Positions 40,242-49,266 of a DNA stretch of 64,000 nt are shown piece after piece. Position 1 is the stretch's first letter, and each line of letters opens with the position of its first letter. A model generated the notes under the pieces. The model was not told the DNA's origin. It made no database searches and was given only the letters and a program-made list of their open reading frames with translations. This stretch comes from Kibdelosporangium aridum (GTDB taxonomy: Bacteria > Actinomycetota > Actinomycetes > Mycobacteriales > Pseudonocardiaceae). The stretch lies in contig NZ_FWXV01000010.1 in assembly GCF_900176515.1 (NCBI RefSeq), positions 124,001 through 188,000 on the forward strand. The letters run 5' to 3'. The position numbers and the translations under genes were made by a program.

Positions 40242-41429
40242 ATGGGGTCGCACCGGGAGCATGAGCCACGCCCACTCAACCGGAAAGTCCTTGTTGGACT
40301 CGTGATCGGTGTGACGGTGTCGGCCACCCTCACCGCGGTGGCCACGACGAACGAGTCACCGGTGGCGCACGAGACCGTCGAGGTTGGATCGTCCACTCCT
40401 CTTGAGCCGACAATGCGCAAGGACGTGCGGCTCACGCCCGACGAGGCCGCGGCCAGGGCGCGCGAGGAGGCTCCGCTCAGCAAGACGGTCGACGCGCTGC
40501 GCCGGAAACTCGGAGTCGCGTACGCAGGTGCCTGGTACGACAACACCAAGCGCAAGCTCATGGTCGGGATCATCGACCGGCAGTACATCGGCGAGGTGCA
40601 GCGCGCGGGCGCCGAGCCCCGGATGATGAAGAACAACCTGGCCGGTCTGACCGGCCAGAAGACCCGCATCGACCGCATGGCCCAGTCCGCGCCGCCGTCG
40701 GTGGTGGCCTGGTACGTGGACCCGACCACCAACAGCGTGGTGATCGAGTCCAAGAAGGACGCGCCAGCGGAAACGTTCATCGAGAAGGCCAAGGGCGGCG
40801 GTGACCTGGTCCGGGTCGAGTGGACCGAGCGGACAGCCCGGCCCCTGGTGGACGTGATCGGCGGCCGCGGCTTCACCGTCGGCGATGCCCGGTGCTCGAT
40901 CGGGTTCTCCGCGAGCGGTCCCGGTGGCTCGAAGCACTTCATCACCGCGGGCCACTGCACCGCGTCCGGCGGCGTGGTCCTCAACAACGGCCTCGAATTC
41001 GGCCGGGTCAACGCGGGCACGTTCGACACGGACGGCGATTTCGGCCTGGTCGACGTGACGGACCCGACCGCGCAGGCACCGGCGTCGGTCGACACGCGTG
41101 ACGGTGGCCCGATTACCGTGACGGGCACCGAGGTGGCGCCGATCGGAGCGTCCGTGTGCCGGTCAGGTGCGACGTCCGGCTTCGCGTGTGGCGAGATCAC
41201 CGCGCTGGACGAGACCGTGAACTACGGCGAGGGCCGGATCGTCCGCGGCCTGACGCGGACTTCGGTGTGCGCCGAGCCTGGCGACTCCGGCGGGCCGTTC
41301 GTCAGCGGCACGCAGGCTCAGGGCGTCACGTCCGGCGGGATCGGCGACTGCGCCACCGCGGGCACCACGTTCTTCCAGCCGATCAACGAGGCCGCGACCA
41401 AACTCGGCGTCACCGTGGTGACCGGATAG
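40242..41429 (+). CDS. Secreted S1-family serine protease with propeptide (streptogrisin-like)
   Basis: 395 residues. A signal or anchor segment (about 15-35) and a ~160-residue prodomain (TMRKDVRLTPDEAAARARE, then PPSVVAWYVDPTTNSVVIES) precede the chymotrypsin-fold domain from about 208. The triad is His238 (FITAGHCTA), Asp266 (DGDFGLVDV) and Ser349 (EPGDSGGPF). Six cysteines pair as 218-239, 306-316 and 343-370. The prodomain is the alpha-lytic-protease folding type. ATG 40242 is preceded by GAGGGA. It probably degrades extracellular protein. Confidence 0.92.
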   Translation: MGSHREHEPRPLNRKVLVGLVIGVTVSATLTAVATTNESPVAHETVEVGSSTPLEPTMRKDVRLTPDEAAARAREEAPLSKTVDALRRKLGVAYAGAWYDNTKRKLMVGIIDRQYIGEVQRAGAEPRMMKNNLAGLTGQKTRIDRMAQSAPPSVVAWYVDPTTNSVVIESKKDAPAETFIEKAKGGGDLVRVEWTERTARPLVDVIGGRGFTVGDARCSIGFSASGPGGSKHFITAGHCTASGGVVLNNGLEFGRVNAGTFDTDGDFGLVDVTDPTAQAPASVDTRDGGPITVTGTEVAPIGASVCRSGATSGFACGEITALDETVNYGEGRIVRGLTRTSVCAEPGDSGGPFVSGTQAQGVTSGGIGDCATAGTTFFQPINEAATKLGVTVVTG

Positions 41430-41448
41430 ATCCGCTGGTCAACTTGGG

Positions 41449-41467
41449 TGGCGCACCAGGTGCGCCA
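41449..41467. terminator. Hairpin after the protease gene
   Basis: tggcgcacc-a-ggtgcgcca is a perfect 9-bp-arm inverted repeat 20 bp after the stop. A second hairpin at 41581-41599 has a nearly identical sequence. Confidence 0.5.
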
Positions 41468-41580
41468 TCTTCCGGGACAAGGCTGGGCGCACCTTCGAAC
41501 GCAAGCGGCGGATCGTCCTAGCGGAACGCGAGCACGCGATTCTGAGTGACCCGCGAGGCAAAACCGCCGGTCCACTGAGA

Positions 41581-41599
41581 TGGCGCGTCAGGCGCGCCA
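41581..41599 (-). terminator. Hairpin over the stop of the PTH2-like gene
   Basis: tggcgcg (41581-41587) and cgcgcca (41593-41599) flank 5 nt that include the stop codon of the minus-strand gene. It mirrors the hairpin at 41449, so each convergent gene has its own copy. Confidence 0.45.
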
Positions 41600-42346
41600 C
41601 TGGGCCAGGACGGTGACCGTGCCCGGGTCAACCTCGGTGAATCCGGCGTCGCGGACGGCGATCACCCGGCGGTTCTGCCATGCGCCGCCAGGGTCATTGC
41701 CGGGGTGCAGCGTTGCCCATTGGGCCTTTGTCGGCGTCCGGACCGCGCACCGGAAGCCGTTCTCAGTCCACGCTTTGATGTCCGGTTCGTCGAGCAGGGC
41801 GGCGAGCAGCATGCTGGCGTGGCCCACCTGCGCGGCCGCCTTGCCCGCAGTCAACGGCACGTCCGGATTCAGCCAGAGGACCGGCACGCCGTCCGGGATG
41901 GCGTCGGGTTCGTCGGCGGGCAGTTCGCTGCCGGAGATCTGCAGTCGGCTGATCTCCTTGGGCGTCTCGACGACCAGCTCGGGGACCAGCGCGCGCACCT
42001 CGGCGCCGCCCACCTCGACCGTGACGCCCGGAAACGCTTGCGCGGCCTGCCAATGCGCGCCGCGCGCACGGCGGGAGACCTTCCGGATGTGCCCTGCGAC
42101 CCACGCACTGACTGGCTCGTGCCACTCGCCTTCCGGCTCGGATCGTGGGTCGAGGCACACCGCGATTGCCGCCGCAGCGGCTGCCTCGAGCAACGCTGTG
42201 CGGCTGGGGACCGGGTCACGTTCGATCCGGAGAATTACTGGCATCGCCCGGACCAGCTCCGGCGCGGTCTCGACCTGGTTGGTCTGGTCCGCCGGGAGAG
42301 CCAGCCACGACGCGTAGCGGGCGGCCAGTGGAGCCAGGATGCTCAC
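41588..42346 (-). CDS. PTH2-family peptidyl-tRNA hydrolase-like protein
   Basis: 252 residues, about twice the usual 116-120 of PTH2. The C-terminal half carries the family motif in VPLTAGKAAAQVGHASML (about residues 163-180), including the conserved lysine, glutamine and histidine. The N-terminal half (VILRIERDPVPSRTALLEAA) resembles the same first strand and helix but lacks those residues, so it looks like a degenerate duplicate (inference). PTH2 enzymes recycle peptidyl-tRNA. The start is GTG 42344-42346, overlapping the serB stop (GTGA). Confidence 0.78.
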   Translation of the reverse strand: MSILAPLAARYASWLALPADQTNQVETAPELVRAMPVILRIERDPVPSRTALLEAAAAAAIAVCLDPRSEPEGEWHEPVSAWVAGHIRKVSRRARGAHWQAAQAFPGVTVEVGGAEVRALVPELVVETPKEISRLQISGSELPADEPDAIPDGVPVLWLNPDVPLTAGKAAAQVGHASMLLAALLDEPDIKAWTENGFRCAVRTPTKAQWATLHPGNDPGGAWQNRRVIAVRDAGFTEVDPGTVTVLAQWRA

Positions 42347-43569
42347 AGCCGTTCGCCGTCGATTCCGTCAGCCGCGTCGGCGGCCTCGACCTCGGCGCGG
42401 GTCACGCCGAGCACGAACAGGACAACGTCCAAGTACGGGTGGGACAGCGCCGTGTCGGCAACCTCGCGCAGCGCCGGCTTGGCGTTGAACGCGATCCCCA
42501 GACCAGCCGCGGACAGCATGTCGATGTCGTTGGCGCCATCGCCCACGGCGACGCACTGAGCCAGCGGCACATCGGAGTCTTCGGCGAAGCGCCGCAGTGC
42601 GACCGCTTTGCCTGGCCGGTCGATGACCTCGCCGACCACGCGGCCGGTCAGTTTGCCGTCGACGACCTCGAGTTCGTTGGCCGCGCAGAAGTCCAGGCCC
42701 AATTCGTCGACCAGGCGCTGGATGACCCGGGTGAACCCGCCGGACACGACACCGCACCGGAACCCGAGCCGCTTGAGCGTCCGGACCGTCGTGCGGGCGC
42801 CGGGCGTGAGCTCCAGCGCGCCGGACACCTCGTCCAGCACGGACTCGGGCAGGCCCGCCAGGACAGCCACCCGCCGGTTCAACGACTCGGTGAAGTCGAT
42901 CTCGCCGGCCATCGCGGCGTCGGTGATCTGCTTGACCTGGTCCTCGCAGCCGGCCTTGGCGGCGAGCATCTCGATCACTTCGCCCTGGATCAACGTCGAG
43001 TCCACGTCGAACACGATCAGCCGCTTGGCCCGCCGGGTCAGGCCTTCCCGCTCGACCGCGACGTCCAGGCCCACCCGGGAGGCCACCTCGACGAGCGCGT
43101 TGCGCAGCAGGCCGTCCGCCTCTGGCGTGTCGTCGGCGACGGAGACGTGCAGCTCGAGCCCGGTCACCGGGTAGTCGGCCACGCGCCGGATCGCGTCGAT
43201 GTTGACGCCCAGAGCGGCCATCCGCCGGGCGACCTCGGTGAACGCCCGCGCCGTGACGGGCCTGCCCAGGACGATCACGGCGTGCGTGGAACCGACCCGG
43301 GCCGGGGTCAGGGTGTCGGCGCCGATCTCGACCTCGACCTGCATGGTCACGGTCGCCATCGCCTGCTCGACGAGTTCCTGCAGCCCCTCGGGGTCGTGGT
43401 CGGTACCGACCAGCACACCGAGCACGAGCTGGCCGCGGATCACGACCTGCTCGACGTCGAGGACGTCGACGCCGTGCCTCGTGAGCACCGCGAAAAGCAC
43501 CGAGGAGACACCGGGCTTGTCCGGGCCGCTCACCGTGATGAGTACAGGCGTGCTTGATGGACCGGGCAA
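42343..43569 (-). CDS. serB: Phosphoserine phosphatase with tandem ACT domains
   Basis: 408 residues. Two ACT domains (about 8-85 and 95-170: LITVSGPDKPGVSSVLFAVL, HAVIVLGRPVTARAFTEVAR) precede the HAD domain. Nucleophile Asp188 and Asp190 are in VFDVDSTLIQGE; motif II is GVVSGGFT and motif III/IV AVGDGANDIDML. It makes serine from phosphoserine, and the ACT domains probably sense amino acids. The start is TTG 43569, with GAGGAGG 6 nt upstream. Confidence 0.95.
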   Translation of the reverse strand: MPGPSSTPVLITVSGPDKPGVSSVLFAVLTRHGVDVLDVEQVVIRGQLVLGVLVGTDHDPEGLQELVEQAMATVTMQVEVEIGADTLTPARVGSTHAVIVLGRPVTARAFTEVARRMAALGVNIDAIRRVADYPVTGLELHVSVADDTPEADGLLRNALVEVASRVGLDVAVEREGLTRRAKRLIVFDVDSTLIQGEVIEMLAAKAGCEDQVKQITDAAMAGEIDFTESLNRRVAVLAGLPESVLDEVSGALELTPGARTTVRTLKRLGFRCGVVSGGFTRVIQRLVDELGLDFCAANELEVVDGKLTGRVVGEVIDRPGKAVALRRFAEDSDVPLAQCVAVGDGANDIDMLSAAGLGIAFNAKPALREVADTALSHPYLDVVLFVLGVTRAEVEAADAADGIDGERL

Positions 43570-43607
43570 GGCGGGCCTCCTCGGTTGGAGCTACCTCTGC
43601 TCGAGTG

Positions 43608-45368
43608 CTACTTCTTGTGCGGGTCGCCGCCGGTGATCTCGTCCGGCTGGGTCTTCTCCGCGAGGATCTCCGACGGGGTCGCCTTGTGGTTGCCGCCGAC
43701 GTGCGCCTCCGCGCGATACCGCTCGACCATGTGCGGGTAGTGCAGCTCGAACGCCGGACGCTCGGACCGGATCCGCGGCAGCTCCTTGAAGTTGTGCCGC
43801 GGCGGCGGGGACGACGTCGCCCACTCCAGCGAGTTGCCGTAGCCCCATGGGTCGTCCGCTTCGGCGATCTGGCCGTAGCGGTAGCTCTTGAACACGTTCC
43901 AGATGAACGGCAGCGTCGACGCGCCGAGGATGTAGGCGCCGACCGTGGAGATCGTGTTGAGCGTGGTGAACCCGTCGGACGCCAGGTAGTCGACGTACCG
44001 GCGCGGCATGCCCTCGTTACCGACCCAGTGCTGGACCAGGAACGTGCCGTGGAAGCCGATGAAGGTCGTCCAAAAGTGCAGTTTTCCTAGCGGTTCGTCC
44101 ATGAACCGGCCGGTGATCTTCGGGAACCAGAAGTAGATCCCGGCGAAGGTCGCGAACACGATCGTGCCGTAGAGCACGTAGTGGAAGTGCGCCACCACGA
44201 AGTACGTGTCCGACACGTGGAAGTCGATCGCAGGCGCGGCCAGCAGGATGCCGGTCAGGCCACCGAAGAGGAACGTGACCAGGAAGCCGATCGAGAACAT
44301 CATCGGTGTCTCGAACGTCAGCTGGCCCTTCCACATGGTCAGGATCCAGTTGAAGAACTTCACGCCGGTCGGGACCGCGATCAGGAACGTCATGAACGAG
44401 AAGAACGGCAGCAGCACGGCGCCGGTCGCGTACATGTGGTGCGCCCAGACGGCCACCGACAGCGCGGCGATCGACAGCGTCGCGTAGACCAGCATCTTGT
44501 AGCCGAACAGCGGCTTGCGGCTGAACACCGGGATGATCTCGGAGATGATCCCGAAGAACGGCAGCGCGACGATGTAGACCTCGGGATGGCCGAAGAACCA
44601 GAACAGGTGCTGCCAGAGGATCACGCCACCGTTGGCTGGATCGAAGACATGGGCGCCGATATGGCGGTCGGCGAGCAGACCAAGCAAGGCCGCGGTCAGG
44701 ATCGGGAAGGCGATCAGCACGAGGATCGCGGTGATCAGGATGTTCCAGGTGAAGATCGGCATCCGGAACATGGTCATACCCGGCCCGCGCAGGCAGATCA
44801 CGGTCGTGATCATGTTGACCGCGCCGAGGATCGTGCCGAGACCACTGACCACCAGGCCGGTGATCCACAGGTCCGCACCGACACCGGGCGAATGGATCTT
44901 GTCCGACAGCGGGGTGTAGGCGAACCAGCCGAAGTCGGCGGCGCCTCCCGGGGTCAGGAAGCCGGAGATCACGATGATCCCGCCGAACAGGTACAGCCAG
45001 TACGAGAACGCGTTCAACCGCGGGAACGCCACGTCCGGCGAGCCGATCTGCAACGGCAGCACGAAGTTGGCGAACCCGAACAGGATTGGCGTCGCGTACA
45101 GCAGCAGCATGATCGTGCCGTGCATGGTGAACAGCTGGTTGTACTGCTCCTGCGACAGGAACTGCTGTCCAGGCACTGCCAGCTCGGTGCGGATCAGCAT
45201 CGCCATCGCGCCGCCCACCATGAAGAAGGCGAACGCGGTGACCAGGTACATGATCCCGATCTGCTTGTGGTCCGTAGTGCGGAACAACCGCAGGAGGTAC
45301 GAACCCTTGACCGTCTTACCCGCCGGGAACGGTCGAGTCGCGATCGGCTTGGGGGCTACCGCCGTCAC
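43608..45368 (-). CDS. ctaD: Cytochrome c oxidase subunit I (aa3-type)
   Basis: 586 residues, 12 membrane helices. Heme/copper signatures include TMHGTIMLLLYATPILFGFA (heme a His), WFFGHPEVYIVALPFFGI (CuB His and cross-linked Tyr), AHHMYATG (CuB His pair) and VVAHFHYVLYG (heme a3 His). It is the catalytic subunit of the terminal oxidase; subunits II-IV are not here, as usual in actinobacteria, where ctaD is separate and near serB. The start is GTG 45366-45368 behind GGAGGCA; the longer reading has no such site. Confidence 0.96.
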   Translation of the reverse strand: MTAVAPKPIATRPFPAGKTVKGSYLLRLFRTTDHKQIGIMYLVTAFAFFMVGGAMAMLIRTELAVPGQQFLSQEQYNQLFTMHGTIMLLLYATPILFGFANFVLPLQIGSPDVAFPRLNAFSYWLYLFGGIIVISGFLTPGGAADFGWFAYTPLSDKIHSPGVGADLWITGLVVSGLGTILGAVNMITTVICLRGPGMTMFRMPIFTWNILITAILVLIAFPILTAALLGLLADRHIGAHVFDPANGGVILWQHLFWFFGHPEVYIVALPFFGIISEIIPVFSRKPLFGYKMLVYATLSIAALSVAVWAHHMYATGAVLLPFFSFMTFLIAVPTGVKFFNWILTMWKGQLTFETPMMFSIGFLVTFLFGGLTGILLAAPAIDFHVSDTYFVVAHFHYVLYGTIVFATFAGIYFWFPKITGRFMDEPLGKLHFWTTFIGFHGTFLVQHWVGNEGMPRRYVDYLASDGFTTLNTISTVGAYILGASTLPFIWNVFKSYRYGQIAEADDPWGYGNSLEWATSSPPPRHNFKELPRIRSERPAFELHYPHMVERYRAEAHVGGNHKATPSEILAEKTQPDEITGGDPHKK

Positions 45369-45534
45369 TTCCGTGCCTCCAGTGGTGGTTCTCGTTCGGG
45401 GCCGCGCCGAGACAGCTGTCCGGGCGACGGTCTGGATACTATCCCCCGCTACATATGTGGGCGCGCGAGGGGAGCCAACCACATCCTTCGAGGCGGCAAC
45501 TCGTCGGATGTGTCACAGTCTCAGCCGGTTTGGG

Positions 45535-46764
45535 CTAGTGAGCTGGGACGACGGCGTACTGCCTGAGCGTGAGGTCGGTGTAGGTGACCGGCCCGCGCGG
45601 ACCAGGCACCTTGTCGATGTTGATCCCGGTCTCCGGCACCGCGAGCAGCTTGAACCCGTCGAGCAGCCTGGTCGTGGCGTTCCAGAACACGCCGGTCCCG
45701 GTGTACGCGTCCATGAACTTCTCGGCGGTCGCTGAGTTCTCCGTCACGATGCCGGCGGCCAGGCCCGAGGTCTTCTCGTTGGCCAGCTGCGCCGCTTGGA
45801 CGGCGTCGTCGACCGGGGAGACGGTCACGGTCGCCTCACGATCGGAGTCCAGCGCCCACTCGTAGCCGATCGGGTGGTCGTGCGGCGGCAACGAGGCCCG
45901 CACGCCCGCCTTCTCCAATGTCTCCAGAACGCTTTGAAGCACATCTGCATAGATGGCGGAGTCGATCAGCAGCAGGTTGAGCCGGTTGCACACGCCGAGC
46001 CGGTCAAGGCTGCGGGCGATCAGGTCGTGTGCCTTGGCCAGGTCCGCGCCGCCGTCCACGTACAGCACGCCGCCGCCGTCCGCGTGGGCCAGCGTCCGCA
46101 CACCGTGTTTGGCGGCCTCGAAGCCCAGCTCACGGGTGCTGTCGCCGCTGCCGCGCAGGATCACCAGCGGGACCAGGTCGGGAAAACGGACCAGGGCCGC
46201 TGCCGCCGCCCGGTCGGCGCTCGGCACGAGCTGGATGGCCGCGGGATCGATCCCGGCGTCCTCCAGGGCAGGCGCGATGACCTCGCGGACCAGGGCGGTC
46301 GCCGAGCCGAGCGCGGCCGAACCAGTGCGCAGGACGCCCGCGTTGCGGGACTTGATCAGCTGGGAGGCGACGTCGACTGTGACGTTCGGCCTGGCCTCGT
46401 AGTTGGCGCCGATCACGCCGACCGGCCTGCGCCGTTCGACCAGTTTCAGGCCGTCCGGCAGGTCGCGGATCGGGGTCTCGCGTCGCGGATGCGGCACGCC
46501 CGCGAGCAGGACCAAAGAATCGGCCATGGCGGTCAGCCGCGCCTCGGTGATGGTCAGCCGGTCCAACAGGCCCGAGCTCATCCCACTGGCCTTCGCGGCC
46601 TCGACATCCTGGGCGTTGGCCGCCAGCACCGCGTCGGCGCTGGCCCGCAGCCGCTCGGCCATTCCGGTCAGCGCGGCGTCGATGGCCTGCTCGGATGCCG
46701 TGGCCAGAGACGGCGCCGCCTGTTTCGCTGCGCGTGCGCAAGCCTCGACAACCTCGTCAACCAC
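45535..46764 (-). CDS. proA: Glutamate-5-semialdehyde dehydrogenase-like protein (ProA family)
   Basis: 409 residues of the gamma-glutamyl phosphate reductase family, which makes the proline precursor glutamate 5-semialdehyde. PVGVIGANYEARPNVTVDVA is close to the usual ProA signature, and the expected catalytic cysteine is Cys259 in DRLGVCNRLNLLLI. Two conserved spots differ from textbook ProA: the GHCHVY region reads ADGGGVLYVDG, and the helix before the cysteine is altered. It may be the cell's ProA or a paralogue; no proB is adjacent. The start is GTG 46762-46764 with GAGGAG upstream. It is divergent from the amidase gene. Confidence 0.82.
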   Translation of the reverse strand: MVDEVVEACARAAKQAAPSLATASEQAIDAALTGMAERLRASADAVLAANAQDVEAAKASGMSSGLLDRLTITEARLTAMADSLVLLAGVPHPRRETPIRDLPDGLKLVERRRPVGVIGANYEARPNVTVDVASQLIKSRNAGVLRTGSAALGSATALVREVIAPALEDAGIDPAAIQLVPSADRAAAAALVRFPDLVPLVILRGSGDSTRELGFEAAKHGVRTLAHADGGGVLYVDGGADLAKAHDLIARSLDRLGVCNRLNLLLIDSAIYADVLQSVLETLEKAGVRASLPPHDHPIGYEWALDSDREATVTVSPVDDAVQAAQLANEKTSGLAAGIVTENSATAEKFMDAYTGTGVFWNATTRLLDGFKLLAVPETGINIDKVPGPRGPVTYTDLTLRQYAVVPAH

Positions 46765-46853
46765 CGTGTTCTCCTCTCCAACGAGGTGACTAGTCTGCCG
46801 CACGGGGTGGCACCATCCCATGGGAGGCGAAACACAAGTCCACTGGAGGCGTC

Positions 46854-48221
46854 GTGACGGAGTTCGTGGGCCTGCAGCGGACCGCTGAACGGGTCGCTGC
46901 CGGCGAAACGAGCTCGGTCGACCTCGTCACCGAGGCACTTGACCGGATCGAGAAGGCACAGCCGAGCCTGAACGCGTTCCGGCGGCTGCGCCGGGAGGCC
47001 GCTCTCGCCGAGGCCGCGCAGGCCGACGAGCGCCTCGCCGCCGGTGAGCGGGCGCCGTTGCTCGGGGTGCCGATCGCGGTGAAGGACGACACGGACATCA
47101 AAGGCGAGCCGACGGCGTTCGGCTGCGCCGGTGAATTTCCTCTCAAAGGCGCGGACTGCGAGATCGTCCGCCGGTTGCGCCAGGCCGGTGCGGTCATCGT
47201 CGGCAAGACCAACACCCCGGAGTTCGGCCAGTGGCCGTTCACCGAGGGGCACGCTTTCGGAGCCACCCGCAACCCCTGGGACATCGGCTACACGCCCGGC
47301 GGTTCGTCGGGTGGGTCGGCCGCCGCAGTGGCCGCGGGCCTGGTCCCCGCGGCGACAGGTTCGGATGGCCTCGGCTCGATCCGGATCCCGTCCGCATGGA
47401 CCGGGTTGGTGGGTGTGAAGCCAACCCGCGGGTTGGTCCCCAGCGATCCGTTGCCGGATATGTGGAACGGTCTCGCGACGCACGGACCGCTCGCCAGGAC
47501 CGTCGAGGACGCGGCGCTTTTGCTGGACGTCCTGGCCGCGACGGGCACCCGGATGCGGGATGGCGCGAAAAGTGCGCCAGGCCGGTTGCGGATCGCTTTG
47601 GCGCTGCAGGTTCCGTTCACGTTGCTGCCCGCACGGCTGGATCCGGAGGTGCGCTCGGCGGTGGTCCGGCTGGGCCGGGTGCTGGCTCGGCTCGGGCATG
47701 AGGTCACTTTGGCGAGCCCGCATTACGGGCTGGTCGGGCTCGGCGTCTTCGCGCGGTCGCTCGAAGGTTTGAAGGGCGCGGCGCAAGAGGTCCCGGACAT
47801 GCGCCTGCTCGACACGCGCACGCAGCAAAACCACAGGATGGGGCGGATGCTCTCGCCCCTGGTCAAATTTTCGCGCCTGCACGAACGGTTCGAGCGTCGC
47901 CGGGTCGGCCGGATCTTCGACAACGCCGACGTGATCCTGGCGCCGACCACCGCGACTCCGCCAACGCCCGTCGGGCACTACGACGGACTGTCGAACTTCG
48001 GCACGACGCGGACGATGATCGCGGCGTGCCCTTACGCGTGGCCATGGAACATCCTCGGGTTGCCGGGCGTGAATGTGCCCGCAGGGTTGACTAGCAAGGG
48101 GTTGCCGATTGGCGCTCAGCTTGTCAGCGTTGAGAACTCCGAGCCGGTGCTGTTGTCGTTGGCCGCGCAGTTGCAGAAGGAAGAGCGCTGGCAGGACCGC
48201 ACTCCGCCCGGCCTGGGCTGA
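46854..48221 (+). CDS. Amidase (amidase-signature family)
   Basis: 455 residues. The Ser-cisSer-Lys triad is visible: Lys77 in PIAVKDDT, a serine of GGSSGGSA (151-152) and Ser175 in GSDGLGSIRIPSA. It hydrolyses an amide bond; the natural substrate is unknown. The family includes GatA, but the gatB/gatC context is absent and the lid differs, so it is a stand-alone amidase. The start is GTG 46854. It is divergent from the ProA-like gene across 89 bp. Confidence 0.9.
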   Translation: MTEFVGLQRTAERVAAGETSSVDLVTEALDRIEKAQPSLNAFRRLRREAALAEAAQADERLAAGERAPLLGVPIAVKDDTDIKGEPTAFGCAGEFPLKGADCEIVRRLRQAGAVIVGKTNTPEFGQWPFTEGHAFGATRNPWDIGYTPGGSSGGSAAAVAAGLVPAATGSDGLGSIRIPSAWTGLVGVKPTRGLVPSDPLPDMWNGLATHGPLARTVEDAALLLDVLAATGTRMRDGAKSAPGRLRIALALQVPFTLLPARLDPEVRSAVVRLGRVLARLGHEVTLASPHYGLVGLGVFARSLEGLKGAAQEVPDMRLLDTRTQQNHRMGRMLSPLVKFSRLHERFERRRVGRIFDNADVILAPTTATPPTPVGHYDGLSNFGTTRTMIAACPYAWPWNILGLPGVNVPAGLTSKGLPIGAQLVSVENSEPVLLSLAAQLQKEERWQDRTPPGLG

Positions 48222-48278
48222 CCCACGGCTCAGAGTTATGTGCAGAAACTGTTGCCGTGCAATGGGTACCTTCGCGCA

Positions 48279-49139
48279 TTACGTACGCTGGTCTTCGACT
48301 GCTCGCTCGTAGTCAAGTGCGATGGCCGCAAGCAGCTCCTGCGACTGTCGGGTGTCGAGAGCAACTTGCTCGATGCTCGGGGTCAGCAGCACGAATGGAT
48401 CCACATGCTCCGGATCCTCAATGAACACAGTGGTGGCGAAATTCGGCAGGGACAGCAACGGCCTGCCGCTGTCGTACTCGAACAGGCCGAACGAGTTGCC
48501 GAACACCGAGCGCTCGCCCGCAGCCAACGGAACGATCCTCACGTGGACATCCTGGAGATCCGCCAGCAACACCAGCTTCAACAACTGTTCGTGCATGAGG
48601 CGAGGATTTCCGACCCGGAGCCGGAGAGCCTGTTCGTGAACATAGAACTCATGGCGGCCTCGCGTGACCACACGCTGCCGGTACATCCGAGCCTGCACAC
48701 ACTCCTCGATGTTGTCCGAGGTTCGCCAGGTCTCCCGGCTGATCATTGCCCGTGCGTAGTCCTCAGTCTGCAGCAGGCCAGGCACCACCAGCGGTTGGTA
48801 GTGCACAGTCGCGATCGCGGACGCCTCGTGAAAAGCCAATGAGTTCAACGAGTCTTCGAGCCGCAGGCCGTGCGGGCTCAGCCAGTAGCCTCGGTCCCGG
48901 CCTTGCCGGAAACGGACCAGTTCCAAGGTCTCCGCGAGTGTCGATCCCAAGTACGCCATGTAATGGGCCAGTTCGACGTCGCTGACCGTCGCCAACCCGT
49001 TCTCGATCCTGGAGGTCCGGCTTATCGACCATCCCAGGGTCTGCGACAGCTCAGCGAGTGTCATGCCCAAAGCCTCGCGCCGCAGGCGCATCTCGTGACC
49101 CAGTTCGCGGCTCATGGCAGTCGATGCGTTCACGCCCAT
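48279..49139 (-). CDS. XRE-family regulator with DUF5753 (Scr1 type)
   Basis: 286 residues. The helix-turn-helix at 10-70 (LGHEMRLRREALGMTLAELS, then GWSISRTSRIENGLA) is followed by DUF5753 (about 90-275: HYQPLVVPGLLQTEDYARAM, RQRVVTRGRHEFYVHEQALR). These proteins often sit with a DUF397 partner, as in the BldB/Scr1-WhiJ-like systems; no DUF397 gene is next to this one. It starts 127 bp from the divergent methyltransferase gene and could control it. The start is ATG 49137-49139; a second ATG follows at residue 9. Confidence 0.88.
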   Translation of the reverse strand: MGVNASTAMSRELGHEMRLRREALGMTLAELSQTLGWSISRTSRIENGLATVSDVELAHYMAYLGSTLAETLELVRFRQGRDRGYWLSPHGLRLEDSLNSLAFHEASAIATVHYQPLVVPGLLQTEDYARAMISRETWRTSDNIEECVQARMYRQRVVTRGRHEFYVHEQALRLRVGNPRLMHEQLLKLVLLADLQDVHVRIVPLAAGERSVFGNSFGLFEYDSGRPLLSLPNFATTVFIEDPEHVDPFVLLTPSIEQVALDTRQSQELLAAIALDYERAVEDQRT

Positions 49140-49266
49140 TCGCCCAACCTAGAGACAAATGCCCTCCCTTCAGGACAGTCCACGCCGAGGTCCACTCCAA
49201 CGAGATCTCGCTTGCACGACCGGCAAACTAGGATGAACAGACGGCCGAGTCCTATGTGGAGGCACG

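Noticed and set aside
44181..45566. Long plus-strand frame opposite ctaD
   Set aside because: It is the antisense of a highly conserved oxidase gene and contains only charged, repetitive residues.
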